Source: Datnioides undecimradiatus (taxonomy: Eukaryota; Chordata; Actinopteri; Lobotiformes; Datnioididae). Taken from it: a stretch of DNA of 64,000 bases. The number at the start of each line of letters is the position of its first letter. Within the stretch, counting starts at the first letter, position 1. Positions 11,824-28,100 of this stretch are shown piece after piece. The position numbers and the translations under genes were made by a program. The notes beneath the pieces are model-generated. The model was not told where the DNA came from. It was given only the letters and a program-made list of their open reading frames with translations, and made no database searches. The DNA lies in contig WARS01000071.1 of the NCBI GenBank assembly GCA_008933995.1, positions 4,928,652-4,992,651 of the forward strand. The letters are read 5' to 3'.

Positions 11824-13750
11824 AGAACCACCTGAACAGAGCCGGGGGTTAGTGTGAAGGGGTGGGAGGAGGTGGAAATATCAAAAAGCAGACATAAGTT
11901 GACCCCCCGTCATTTCCGACCCCGGGGATTCAATGGGATTCAAAGAGACAGTACGCTTTTAATGTCATTTCACAAAAGAAGGGCCTTTTGCAAATCGCAC
12001 ACACATTAGTGTTTAAGTGTGTTTAATTAACCACTGATAGGTTTTCCCATCATGTCTCCATATTTGAAACATACATGTAACCCACAGTAGGCTCAAACCA
12101 TGTACCATTAGATGTTTGCAAGCCTGGCAAAGCTCCCCCCCCCGTGCAGTGCCTGCGTCTCTGTCGTTGGACGCTGGTTCTGAGCTATGGATAGGCAGTG
12201 GCATTCAAAGGGAATTATGGGAGTGAAGTACGCTTCCTGTGTATTTGTTTTGAAGATCTAAAGTTAAATACCCGACACAACCTTTGCTGTTTTTGGCTAA
12301 TGCAGTGATTCATCGTAGAGGAAAAGGCCGCTTGCCCCCAAATTGAGAACTTAGTTTTTCTATGCAATCGTTCCCAGGTGTCCCCCGCCCAGCCTGTCCG
12401 CGCGTTTCACTCCCATTTATGAACACTCCAGAAAAATAAAGGTCCTCACAATTAAAATTAACAAGCTGTTCATCATTATACATTCAAAAAAAAAACCCTG
12501 AAAATCAGTTAAAAGATACTGCCCCTTTAAATCTTTAGTCTCCCCTCTTTCTCCAACTTGTAGTTTATTTTTCTTTTTAATGATGACCTGTACTCCCTCT
12601 ATGATCAAAATAACTGTCTTGTCTATTTCGAAACTGTTTTTTTCCCATTATCACGCTTCCCTACTTTTGTCGGGTCTCTCTGCTCAAAGGCTCTTCTGAA
12701 TGGTATAGAATCAAGAATAATGTACAGCGACGGTAATAAAGATTTGAGCAAAGGGTGTTGTAATCGGCAGCCTGTGGTAAATCCTTAAGAGCAAGCTTGA
12801 ACGAAGCGTGGGGGGGGGGCTTTCTATTGGTTGAAGTCCCGTCTTATTTGCGTGTTTGTTACTTTATCCCCACAGGAGAGCGCTTTAAACATCAACTACT
12901 CCAAAATGAGCACTTGCTTGATTGGATTTCCTAATTCGTAGCAGTAGAACCCTCCCAGGTTGATTGTGTCCCTTTTACAGGTTTGGGGTTTTTTTGGGTT
13001 TTGGCTTTTTTTTGGTGTTGAATATGTATAAAACTATAATCTGTGGGTTCTCATTTTGTGGTTTTTATTTATACTTTGTGTACATAGGTATATATATGTA
13101 TAGCTTGAATGTATGAGCTCTGTGCGATCACTTGCTTGTAACAACCACAATGATTACCGTAGTTTACCAACAGCGTAGTAAGTGTCCAGCCTCACTGTAA
13201 CGCCCGGTCCCACTGGTCACTGTGAAATTCTGACAACGAACAAACAAGGAAGGAAAAGCCGCAGCTATCTTGTATATACACGATTTCTCGCCTAGCTCAG
13301 TGGGCTTAGCCGGTGCTGTTTTTTCAGGTGTCACACTTGAACGTTTCAAGCTTGCTCTTAAGTTTTTGGGTTCGTCAACACTCCATTTTTTTTGTGTGTA
13401 GTTGAAGCTCTTGCATCTGTTTTCTGTTTTCAAACTGCTCGTGCCGCGTCCGTCTGTCAGTCCGCTCAGCCGCTCGAGTCACTCTGCCCCGCTACCGCCT
13501 TCCCTTCCGGATTCATCAGGCGTGTTTGCGTTTTATTGTGGTGCCGTAGGAGAGACGTGGTTATTTTGATCGTAGAGGAGCGTGACGGGGTTGTACGTGA
13601 TAACTGGGGGAATTCATTGCAGGTGGATTCATCAGAGAAACACTTGGGGGATGGGGCTGGATGGGTCAAATGGGCAAGAAAAGCTTGAAGAGCAAATATT
13701 GGAAAATCTAACAAAAAAAGAAAAATAATAAAGGTTTTTATTAACAATTG
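11824..13750 (+). other. 3' UTR of cs
   Basis: Non-coding sequence after the cs TGA. AATAAA occurs at 12735-12740 and 13727-13732; the second, followed by a T/GT-rich stretch, is the likely main poly(A) signal. An 18-bp exact inverted repeat (12784-12801 and 13345-13362) sits between the two signals. Confidence 0.6.
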
Positions 13751-15000
13751 CCTGGTCTCATTTTGTCAGCGGTGTAGAAACGTGCAGCACCTGTCCGTGG
13801 TGCGTCCTCTGTTGGCGGTCTCCTCCTTCCTCTGACTTTTAACACGACGGTGACATTGCAACACTTTTTCCTCTGTAGACCTGTAAACATGGAGTCATGT
13901 TTGTTGACAGTTTAATTCGCACTCAAAATGAGTAGATCCGGTGACACTTACCTCACAAGCCTCCTTGTGCGGAGCTAAAATGTATATTTTGTGCATCTCC
14001 CTCTCTGACCAGACGTGTTTGGAAAGGCCTGATTCTTACGCAATAAATACAATTCAAGAAAGAAGATAGGTCCAAATTCCTCTCCTATGTGCTGTTATTA
14101 ATAACTGGCCCACATACCACCGCCCCACTCTGGTTTCTTGCTGGTCAGCTGCGACCGCCCTCTGTCGCTGTCCCCGGACTCTTCCCGCTGCCCGTGTGCG
14201 TCTGCTGCGACAAACCGAAGCAGTGCTTTTGACCTAAACCACGAGGAGCGGTTTGCAATGAAATCCCTGAAAACAAGAACACGAGCAGTTTGCAAATGAA
14301 TTAAAACCTGCGCGCAGACATAAATCCCACCTGCTTTTTTTATTTAAATAACAGAGCTCTGAAATACACCCACAGTATTTACAAAGATGGAGTTTAACTT
14401 GCATTGTGAAAGTGACCGCAAACATATTCTACTGCAGCATCTCTTCAGTCAGCGTTAGTAGTGTCTCCTCACATACGTGCTTGCCACTATTAGACCAAGA
14501 GTCATTCAAACACCTGCAATTTGACAGTTTCTTTGAAAATATATAGTGAGGTGAATATAATACTTATTTAAGATTTCTTGGGTTTATACTTTTCTCTTAA
14601 AATACTTTATTTTTTTTAATTTGCAGAATATAGCAAGCTATGATAATAAAGGCTCAGTCTGTATGTAATGTGCTGACAATAAAATATGCAAATCTTGCAA
14701 AAATCTTGGGCTAAGACGCACATTACTGACATCAGGAACAACTGTCCAATCAGGATGAAATCAGGATTTCAACACGCGACCATATAAGCTTTATCTGCTC
14801 CACTGCTGAAGGACCTGACACCCAGATTTGGCATTTAATAATCTTTTGAGAAGTTAAACTGACCCCGTTTTATGCAACAGTGATTCAAAAAAAGCCATTT
14901 CAATGCAGCAAACGTTCTTCGTGCATTGATGATTAACTGTCCTTTGGTTTCCGACCCGCTCGCCTACAGGGAACATAAACCACATTAACTTTGAAGACGA
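13751..15000. other. Intergenic DNA between convergent cs and coq10a
   Basis: AT-rich sequence lying between the inferred 3' ends of cs (+) and coq10a (-). I saw no coding exon on either strand. Confidence 0.5.
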
Positions 15001-15004
15001 GATC

Positions 15005-16693
15005 CAGCTTTACAAACGCTCTGTTTTATTGGAGTATGGGACCTGGAGCATGTTGACAGTGAACCGCCTATTTATAAGGAAGGTCACACATTAATGACTC
15101 CTCCCATTGACCTTTGCCAACCTGAACACATCAGTCAACTCTAAAAATGGCGAATACAATCACATGACTTTATGAGCCCTTTGTCACGGAGCAAAGCTGC
15201 GGGCCGCTTAAACGAGAAATACAAATCCCAAATTGATTTAGTCATGCCCCAACAACGCAACACACAAACACCAGAAAATGTTGTACACTATATTTTTCTC
15301 TTATGGCCAATTACATTCATGCATCATATTGTATATAAATAAATGGTAGTACATCAAAAAAAAAATAAAAATGAAAAAGCATGAAACCCAAAGACGATGA
15401 CAAATTGTTTTATTCTACAGCCCAGCAGCGTTTCATTATTTCAAGCAGATCATTCAGTAATTTGAAGTAATATTAGAAATATTATTTTCAATTTCTAACC
15501 TTTGACATGAGGAGTCTATGAAACCAAGTTACTGCTGTATAATTGCCAATTATAAACACAGAGATCATCCAATTTAATCTGTAACTTTTCCTTAATCCCA
15601 TTTACAGTATTACACAATACTCTCCGGCCTGTCCAGGCATTCATTCAGGTGCTCTCCTCTATGCAAAGACCCCCCCCCCCTTTTGTGATACTCACTAGTG
15701 CTGAGCTGTAAAATAAGGCTTTAACATTGGCAGGCCAACTCTCTGTGCCCCGGAACACAATTCTCACAGCACAACAACAGCCAAGGTAAAGCTAAAACTC
15801 CGAAACCTCAGTCGAGGGCACAGCTAACTGAAGAAGCGTTGACCTTCTTCCCTTTGCAGACTTCGATGATCTTGTCACAAGGTACGGCGCCAACACTCCC
15901 CAAACATGGCACGTTCATTTTGAACCCCGATAAAACAGTAAAAATGTGCATATACCCGCTGAACAGTAAAATGAAAAATGATGAAATGAATTATTGTTTT
16001 GCACCTAGTTTCCTACTATATCTCAAAAAATATATATATTAAAACTTCAATTTGAAATAAATGTAAATGATAATAAAAGTAAAGGCAAAGAATAAGCTTT
16101 CCTTATACAGTATAATCAGCTAAACCAAGCACTGAAGTGAACTAACAACTGGACACACTTTGATTTGACGACATGTCAGCGTGGCGTGTCACCTTCAGGT
16201 CACAGTGAACAATAAGACTTGATCCCGGTTAAGAGCCTTTTACAAAAGAAAATAAATAAAAGGATGTTTTGTTCAGCGTCATCTGAACTGCGCTGTTCAT
16301 TTAAAATAATACTCGACTCTCTACTGTTGGTGACACAATGTTGCAATGATTTACTGTTTTGTTTTCGACATAAATACAGCTCGTAACTGCCTTGAAGCAA
16401 GAGCAACGGCGGGTTCCTTCTGCTTAACAAGGACCCCTTAAGTGGAGGTAGACAGAAAGTGGGCAGGCTTAACGAAAGGAGGAGGAGAGAAGCAAGAATC
16501 GGTTGAGGCAGGAAATCCAACAAAATGCTTACAAGGAGGTGGATGTTTAAGATCGTCACGAGCCATGATGCCTATGTAGCGGTGGAGACTTGAAGTGATG
16601 GGCGACTACGCAGCGTCATGCAGGTTCATGTGGATAAAGGGTGTAAGGGTTGGTATGGTTTAAGGCCAGATGAGGACATACATGTGGCTTGGA
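15005..16693 (-). other. Probable 3' UTR of coq10a
   Basis: On the minus strand the sequence after the coq10a stop has no coding potential. TTTATT on the plus strand (AATAAA on the minus) occurs at 15408-15413 and 15025-15030; either could end the transcript. Confidence 0.45.
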
Positions 16694-19264
<2,571 letters not shown>

Positions 19265-19431
19265 CAATCCAATGCAAGACCGGACGATGGGATTCAAGGG
19301 TCCGGTCCAAGCACCCTGCTTCTGTGCGGCTTTATTAAATCACACGTAGCTAATTATGGCTTGGCGGAATAAGGAGCAGCCGCTGGCTAGTTGGCTATCT
19401 TCACTTCAAGTGTCTCCTGAGCTGTCAGCGT

Positions 19432-19519
19432 AGCTAACGTTAGTTACGTTAGTCAACGGCTAACGTTAGCTAACGTTAGTTACGTTAGTCAACGGCTAAC
19501 GTTAGCTAACGTAGCTAGC
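19432..19519. repeat. 36-bp tandem repeat rich in TAACGTTA, upstream of coq10a
   Basis: Two exact copies of a 36-bp unit (19432-19467 and 19468-19503) followed by a partial third (AGCTAACGTAGCTAGC). Each unit begins AGCTAACGTTAGTTACGTTA and contains two TAACGTTA palindromes. It lies 170-255 bp upstream of the coq10a ATG, so in or near its promoter. Confidence 0.85.
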
Positions 19520-19820
19520 AAGGTTTCATAACGAGCTGGACTAAACGCGACGTACAGCCGCGTTCCTCTGTTTTGTTCAGCGATACTCACATCACTTCAC
19601 GCCTCTAACCCCAAACATGCGTCCAAATTCAACTCCGTACGCTGGTTTTAGTTTGCAGCACTGTCAAATACCGCAAAGCAGCGGACGACCTTCTGCTGCT
19701 AAATAAAACGCCGGTGGGACAAACTGTTCCTTTCTTCTGTCAGTTTGACGTCGGTCCAGCCAAACGGCTCTGTGGGGAAATGCTGCCCCCTGCTGTGTTG
19801 GAGGATAACGGCTATAAACC

Positions 19821-19887
19821 TTCTTATTCTTATTCTTATTCTTATTCTTATTCTTATTATTGTTGTTGTTGTTGTTGTTGTTGTTGC
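19821..19887. repeat. Compound microsatellite (TTCTTA)6 then (TGT)n
   Basis: Six copies of TTCTTA (19821-19856), then TTAT and about nine TGT units. A (CAA)n run lies at 21223-21246 further along the same intergenic region. Confidence 0.9.
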
Positions 19888-21294
19888 TTTTAAAACGAAA
19901 TTGTTCATGTTAATTATAATTCTAGGAAATGACTTGGCCTTGTTCACAGTTAATGTCCTAACTTATGAGGTTCATAGGCCTACACTGACAAAGACCACGA
20001 GATGAAGTCAATCCGATTTTCTCAAGCTATTACACCTTTTAGATATACGTTCATTTAATACATTTATAGAAAATAATTTATAATCTTATTTGGCAGACTA
20101 TAATGACAGCATGGCCATCATTAGTGAAAAGTAGCACAGGGGCACTCGTTTTTTCCTAAATTAAAAACTCAATAACAGCTAGGTTACATAACTTTCATTT
20201 CAACATTTTTATTTTGAGGCCCTCGACCTCCAAATGTTTCACTTGACCTCGAAGACAATTAGCACCATTCATGCTGTCACCTCCAGTCAGCGTAAATGCA
20301 GACTGCCTTACAGTCCTGGCAACTTGTTTTCAAATTCAAGTGACCCACACTGTCTCTGATCACATTTTAAATATCCATAAAAGCCCTTCTCCTAGTCAAA
20401 ACTGGATTCTTACCACACTCACGTTCTCAGTGTCAGAACTGTAATTTAAGACATATGCAATAACATTCTTACTAGTAGAAATTGTAATTCAAGTGATCTA
20501 CAACTTTAATTGTACCAGTCAAAACTCAAAGTAAGATATCTTTAAAACCATAAAGTAAAGTATAGGTGCCCATAAAGTATAACTGGCCACTTTAATATTT
20601 AATTGCTAGAATGAATACATCTGGATATGTTTCCCATATCTGACAATTTCCATTTTAATGAATAAAATGTATTTATGGATCTCATAATAACATGTTAGAT
20701 TTATGGAACTGAGATTATGACTAGTAACAATTTAGATATCTCAAATGATAGCTCAGAGTTTTTTTTTCCAATAAAAATAATATTGCATATGTGGGGAATG
20801 TTCACTCTGTGTCCTTACTGTGAAAGTGTGAATATATAAAACTGAAGGGGCGAATGCACATGAAGAGCATAATGATGATATCATTATGGACAGCTGAAAT
20901 GTTTATTTTGACCAAGAATAGCTGAGTTATGTATATCTGTAATCTGGGCCCAAGCCTCTGCTTGTCCACACCTTAGATCTGAATGGAGCCCCTCAGTCAA
21001 ATAACACTGATTATGGGACATGTGACCTGTAGACCAATCTAACTACACACTGAGCATGTTTTGAGTGGGCTGGGTGAGACATCTGAGGTTGTCTGGTATT
21101 GCCTGTTGAAAAATACTCATGTAACACATGGCAGATAACTTCCATCGCATTTCAAAAATGCTTGTTTTTGTTGTGTCACCAGACTAAAAGCACTCTTTGT
21201 TGTGGGGCCTTAACTAGGAGATCAACAACAACAACAACAACAACAAAAAAAAATTATAATAATTAAATATTATATAGGGGTTCACTTCTTGCAA

Positions 21295-21420
21295 AAATAC
21301 TGAATCTGAACCAGGATCAGAATCAGGTTTACTGCCACGAAAGTTCACACATCCAAGAAATTTGTCTTGGCATTTGGTGCATAATGACAAGAGGGTGAAA
21401 TACAAGTTCTTCAAGTCAAA
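21295..21420. repeat. Fragment of a dispersed teleost-type repeat
   Basis: The sequence GAATCAGGTTTACTGCCACG followed by TTCACACATCCAAGAAATTTG and TCTTGGCATTTGGTGCATAA resembles the very common fish repeat with the core AATCAG(A/G)TTTATTGCCA and CAAGGAATTTG. Recognised from memory, not by search; no coding capacity. Confidence 0.5.
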
Positions 21421-22199
21421 GATGAATCAAAAATTTAAATATTTGCAATAAAAAGAGGAACAAAATTTAAAAAATATAGATGAATGCTTCAAGTGTCTGA
21501 AGTTAAGTTGGGAGGGGATGGGGGGGGTTTGTGCAAAATATGTGCCAGTAAATGTGCAACATAAGCAATGAATGAATAAATTATACAACAGTGTTTGTAT
21601 GTCCTTTACAGTTATATGTTTGGTGTTAATAGATGTGCACTAGAAATCCATATACAGTGTGTATTAGTCATGCTTTCTGGTGCACATGCATGTTGCATGT
21701 GCTGCAAATTGTGTTGAGGTACATCTGAATTCAAATGTACTTTAAAAAAAAAAAAGTGCCGTTGGCTGCAAGGCGATCTGTGTGCTGCTGTTGAGTTTTG
21801 ATCTCTGTGTGCGTGCATGCATGTGTGTGCACGAGAGGCGCGGGGGCCTTTAAGCGTCTCGTGCCCAGGGGCTCAGTCCGCCCATGTCTGCGACGCAAAT
21901 CCAGCAGGCAAATGGTAAAACGTCTTGCCATAGTATTGCCGTTTTCTTCCACGCGATGGCGCCGTTTCACCCTCGGAAGCGAAAACAGACCGCCACGCCT
22001 GTAGGCGGACCAGCACAGTCGTAGCCTGTATCGTCAGACCAGACATAGGATACAGACAACAACAGTGACAGATCAAGACCGCATTTTCTGTTTGCAACCA
22101 GCTATGGGTGTAGTCTGAAAGGTGGATACAGTAGCGCACCGCAGTATACCTCGAAGTTTCATCCTCATGAAGGAGCTCCGTCCTGGCTGAGTTTGGGAG

Positions 22200-25100
22200 A
22201 TGGGAGTACTCAACATTGCAGACCAGGTAACGCTGAAAGAGAGAGCGCTCCGTGTTTGTGCTGTGGCGCAGTCTATTTGCTGGTACAGACCTGCTCTTGT
22301 GCGCAACATCTTACGTCTTAACCGCGCAACGGCTTGTTTTCGTCTTTAGCCTATTGGTGGTGCGTGTTGATTTTGGTGAATATGGGGATTGTAGGGACAC
22401 AATCCCATGTGTTTTGCGATGCTCGGCGTCCATTTATTATCACATACGTTGTTGCAGCTCTTGTCTAGGCCCCGCTCTGGGTCGGGGCCAGGTCTATAGC
22501 ATCATTAGCTAGCTGTAGCCGTTTAGCTAGCTGACGTAAGTAGAGAGACAGGGGCCTGTAGGCCTCAGCCAGGGTTCAGTGTATTTGCTGAAAGGAAACA
22601 AGAAACGCATTAGGTCCTTTTAATTCTGCAGCAAATCCACGCAATGCAACATTTTACATAATCATATATCATTTAATCTCTCACTGAATAGTGCCTTGCA
22701 CCAAACAGTATTTGACCCGCTCATAGTGTGATGGACATCCGAATAGTCGCTCCCGGATCAGCGTTAACGTAATTGAACGCAACGTTATCACAGCAGTAAC
22801 TTGGCTAATTCTGTGTTGCAGCCTCCTCTGGTCCAGGCCATCTTCAATCGTAATGCTGAAGAAGTTCAACTATTATTGCACAAAAAGGAGGATGTCAATG
22901 CACTGGTATGTAAATAGTTTAAATGCAAAACCGGTTCATATCGCGAACAAGCTTGCATCAAACGTCATATTCGCTACGATTGATGACCTGCTAATCCCAC
23001 AGGACCAAGAGCGCCGTACGCCACTTCATGCTGCTGCCTGTGTGGGTGACGTCCATATAATGGACCTCCTCATCGAATCAGGTGAGGAAGCTGCATGCAT
23101 TACTGACACAGGGCTATGCGTCGGACTTAAGATGTGTTAGTTAAATGTGGTGCATGCTGTATCCCGTGTCATCACCCTAACCCCACCCATTTGCATGCAG
23201 CTGTATTTCCCTTTTCATCTCAAACATCCTTATGACCTCTCAGGGATGCTTAATTACGAGTGAGTTAATTCAATGTGTCCTCCATTGTTGTGTTTCTAAT
23301 GTCTGCCAGGTGCCACTGTAAATGCTAAAGACCATGTATGGTTGACCCCGTTGCACAGGGCGGCTGCTTCCAGGAATGAAGTAAGCACTCATTTCCTTTT
23401 GCCATTTCAAATAGTCAGATTATCTCTCAGGAGGATGACTTCATCATTTAATTGAATTATGTATTCACACACAGCGATGAAACTCCACCAAAGTATTCGT
23501 ATGAGCGAAGGAAATGCAACATACTGCAGATCTGATATTTGCTTTAAGCTGCCGTGATTGCTTCCTTCTCCCCAGAGGGCAGTGGGTCTGCTGCTGAGGC
23601 GCGGAGCAGAGGCAAATGCACGAGACAAGTTCTGGCAGACGCCGCTGCATGTGGCTGCTGCCAACCGCGCCACGCGCTGCGCAGAGGCCCTGCTGACCCA
23701 GCTGAGCAACCTGAACATGGCAGATCGCACCGGCAGAACTGCCCTGCACCACGCAGCTCAGAGTGGGTTCCAGGAGGTGAGGATTCAACCATTCCCTTCC
23801 CTTCCTGGTGTTTCATTAAGTATCAAGACCTTAAGAGTGGTTCCCATGCATTTTTATTTATTCTTCTCGCAGATGGTGAAGCTGCTGCTGAACAAAGGGG
23901 CCAACCTGAGTGCCATCGATAAGAAGGAGAGACAGCCTATCCATTGTGCTGCTTACTTGGGTGAGCATGTTTCACTTTCTTGCCAGTGCTGCTCAGAACA
24001 CACACTCATTGTCAGACAGCAGTAAAAGCTCCCATTGTCCGTGGAGTTTTACAATGATGAGAAGCCTCAACGCAGCCAAATCCTTGCGTCAAATCCTGGG
24101 GTTAAAAGATGCTACAGCGATTGATTGAACAAACAGTCGCGTCTCATTCGCTTGATAACTCCTCTTCTTGTGGTCACTGTTGCTCTTAACCTGCTCTTAA
24201 CCTCTTGTGTTCCCATAGGGCATGTGGAAGTCGTGAAGCTGCTGGTGTCCCGCAGTGCCGACAAGAGCTGCAAGGATAAGCAGGGCTACACACCTCTCCA
24301 TGCTGCTGCTGCAAGTGGTCACATCGAAATTGTAAAATACCTACTGAGGATGGGGGCAGAGGTTTGTGATTTGACTTTTTTTTTTTTTTTTGAGAAGTGA
24401 AAATTAAGCTCCCCTATAGTCTGTTTTGTAAAATGCCACAGTGTGTAATCAGCAGCCTTATGTCATCTACTACTTATTTTAAGATTTCCAGGAATCCTGC
24501 CTTTCAGGCTCCAGGCGCAGTCTGACCGCGTGTGTCGCGTTTGTGTTTCTTACTCCCAGATTGACGAGCCCAATAGCTTTGGAAACACTCCGCTCCACGT
24601 GGCTTGCTACATGGGGCAGGAGGCGGTGGCTACCGAGCTGGTGAACCACGGCGCTAACGTCAACCAACCCAACAAGTGCGGCTACACCCCTCTGCACCTG
24701 GCTGCCGTCTCCACCAACGGTGCCCTCTGTCTGGAGTTGCTGGTCAACAATGGGGCAGATGTCAACCAGCAGGTATGAAATGTGCTGCATAGCCTCAGAT
24801 GAATATGACTCTACTACCATTTCTGTGTAATGGGCCTTATTTGTAATTGCGTAATTTGGTGGCAACTAATGGGTTGTTACAGTGTCAGTTCCTCTACCAA
24901 TAGCGATGTAGCAGTGCAGCACGTCTTTATTTACTGGAGCTAAAGTTTATTTATATGCATTGTTTCACAGCAGGTTTCAAAATAGAGCTTTAAAGAAAAG
25001 CGTGTGTTTGGACTGTCGCCGTGGTCCAGGTAATTGAATCAACACATGGGGGTGGATATAGAGGCAAACTGAAGGCGCGCACGGTGCGTCTCTGCATACA

Positions 25101-28100
25101 GAAGGTTTCACGCGAGCGTTTAGCTGCCAGCAGTAGCGACGCTGCAAATGTACGTGTGAAGAGGGAGCACGCGAGGAAAACGCGTCCTAATAAAAGCGAA
25201 GGACTCAAGTTGTTGGCGATTCTTCTATTTATAGCTCGCAAGACCTCAAAAATGATGCAGCTGGCTGCATTGTTATAGAAAAAACACTATTTAGGAAATG
25301 GGAGGCTGTGCATTGTTGTGCCTTTTTTATTTTTATTTTCATTTTATATACAAATTTGAGGTAATTGCAGAAAAGGTTTAAACTACTTAGCTGCCTCCGT
25401 CATCATCGCTAGGCAGAAATGCAAACACATGCATACTTTAGGCTGAATAGGTAAACATGTAGATGCAGAGCTGTCAAACCAGCCTTGCTCTGTGGTCGTA
25501 GCAGGCTGCTCAAAACAGTCTGATCAAGCAATGTGCTGTTGCACTGACAAAGAAACGACATGTTCTTTTATTCTGTCCTTGTAAATCCTCCACAGAGCAA
25601 AGAAGGGAAGAGCCCCCTGCACATGGCAGCCATTCATGGACGCTTCACGCGCTCTCAGATCCTCATCCAAAACGGTAACGGTGGCTGCGCCGTCTGACTG
25701 ATCTGTGGTGAAAATGTTGTTCTGTGACTCACGCCGCCGTCCCTCCTTTCCATCAGGTGGGGAAATTGATTGCGTGGATAAGTATGGCAATACCCCTCTC
25801 CACGTTGCTGCTAAGTACGGCCATGAACTGCTGATCAGCACTCTGATGACCAACGGAGCAGACACGGCCAGGTATCAGAAGAGCATTAAGCGTTAACAGA
25901 TCAATACAATCAAGCTGTGAGGTAGTAAAAACCAGAAAACCTGTCTGTGTTTTATGCTGTAAGACAGTTTGGTTTAAACCAGGTTACACTTTTAACATTG
26001 AGCGTTCAGGTTTTAACCTCCTGCTGTGTCTCTTTGCCGTTTCCAGACGTGGGATCCATGGAATGTTCCCCTTGCACTTAGCTGTGCTGTACGGGTTTTC
26101 AGACTGTTGTCGCAAGTTACTCTCCTCAGGTTTGTCTTCGTCCTATACATGCGTGCACTCTGACTGACCTCTGAGCCCTTTGCTTTCACACTTGGACGCA
26201 ACCGTTCCAACCATCTGTTTCCCCCGATTAACCAACAGGTCAGCTGTATAGTATAGTTTCATCCATGAGTAAGGAGCACGTACTATCGGCGGGGTTTGAC
26301 ATAAACACCCCTGACAACTTTGGGAGGACCTGTCTACACGCTGCTGCCTCTGGAGGGTGAGATGCAGAATCTGCTTTGTTTTGGAAGATTAAAATGTTCA
26401 CGTATCACATGCCGCCTGCACCTCCGAGTCAAACTCATTCCTGCGATCGGCTTTCTTTACAGAAATGTTGAATGTCTGAACTTGCTCTTAAGTAGCGGTA
26501 CCGACTTGAATAAGAGGGACATAATGGGAAGGTGAGTGAGTCGTCACCCTTGGTAGATGTTTCTGCTAATCTAACTGATGCTGCAGCGGTGAGTGAAGAG
26601 CCATTCCCTTTGTACTGAGTGCACTCTCTCTCCCCGCCTGCTCACTGCAGGACACCGTTGCACTATGCGGCTGCTAATGGGAGGTACCAGTGCACTGTGA
26701 CCCTGGTGAGCGCTGGCGCTGAGGTCAACGAGCCTGACCAGACAGGCTGTACTCCCCTGCACTACTCTGCCGCCTCCCAAGCCTTCAGCAGGTTGGAAAA
26801 CTCATCTCTTACTCTGTATTGCTCTGTGTAAATGTTAGATATTTGTAGGTATCAACAAGCTTTCTTAGGCAGCAGTGTGACGACAGGTTAAGTAGTGTGC
26901 AGTCATGTGTATGTATGAGGCCTCATTGACTCAAAGCACGTCTCGGTCTTCGCAGAGTTGATCGTCATTTTTCTGGGAACCATCAGAACGACGAGGACGA
27001 GGCGAAGGAGTCGTACTTGTGAGTTCACCTGTTTCCTCCCTTGCGTGTGACCACGGCCGGCGTGATGAATGAACTGAACGCCGCCGTCCTTTACCCCCTC
27101 GCTTTAAATTTTGTGTCGTGTCGTTAATACCAGCTGCCTGGAGCATCTGTTGGACAATGGTGCTGATCCATCGATGGTCAACTCAAAGGGTTACAGTGCT
27201 GTTCACTATGCAGCTTACCACGGCAACAAACAGAACCTGGAGTTGGTGAGTTCTCCTGTGCGAGGCCACATCACAGCTGAACTCTGCAGGGGCATTATTA
27301 TTTTATGCTCACGCCGAATAGAACATATTTCCAGAATTAATTAAGCGATGTTTAGCCGTGATCAAATGAAATTAACTCCACCGTTGTTTTTGTGTTTTGA
27401 AGCTCCTGGAGATGTCTTTTAATGCACTAGGAGATATAGAAAGCAGTATTCCAGTCAGTCCACTGCATCTTGCTGTAAGTGTTCCTCATTAAACCAACCT
27501 TCTGGGTCACCGGCTGTCATCATCTTACTCTTACTGTCGACAACATGCAAAGTGGTGACTGCCTCCCCCCTGCTCCGTCAGGCTGACAAGGGCCACTGGC
27601 AGGCGCTGCGTGTGCTGACGGAGACCGCGGCCTACGTGGATATGCAGGACGCTGCGGGCCGCTCCGTGCTCTACTTGGCTGCGCAGAAAGGCTACGCTCG
27701 CTGTGTGGAGGTGCTGTTGGCTCAGGGGGCCTCCTGTCTCCTCAATGACAACCGCCTCATGTGGACTCCAATTCATGTTGCAGGTATGCTGCTCTCTGCT
27801 GGAGGATGTCACTGTGAAGCATTGTTTCTGACTGTCGCCGCCCTGAATAGAGGCAGGTTTGCGCTGTTTAATTCTCCCTCTTGCGCTTTGCCTCGTCTGC
27901 AGCTGCCAACGGTCACTCAGACTGCCTGCGCATGATGATCGATTATGGAGAGGAGGGGGATCTCACCAACGTTGTGGACAAATTTGGCCAGTGAGTTTGT
28001 CGTCTTTGGCTTCAGTTTCATGCCAAAATCTAATTTAACAGACAAGAATACAGTGCAGAAAACCCTCTTTACTGTCACCTACGCCCCTTTAGGACCCCGC

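Larger units (their letters stand above)
19520..22199. other. Intergenic region and 5' flank/5' UTR between divergent coq10a and ankrd52
   Basis: Apart from the listed microsatellites and repeat fragment, this is AT-rich unique-looking DNA with no exon. From about 21,830 it becomes GC-richer (CGTCTCGTGCCCAGGG, GCGATGGCGCCG), consistent with the ankrd52 promoter and leader. The transcription start cannot be fixed. Confidence 0.5.

Noticed and set aside
16200..16559. Minus-strand 119-codon open frame with a hydrophobic Leu/Ser-rich start
   Set aside because: Lies in the coq10a 3' UTR directly after its stop codon; composition is typical of a pyrimidine-rich UTR and no domain is seen.
19745..20005. 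Open frame reading LILILILI then VVVVVVVV, like a membrane segment
   Set aside because: It is a translation of the TTCTTA and TGT microsatellites; no homologue or splice context.
25021..25278. Open frame of 85 codons inside ankrd52 intron 8
   Set aside because: No ankyrin signature and no splice sites that would keep the ankyrin register; the flanking exons already join correctly.
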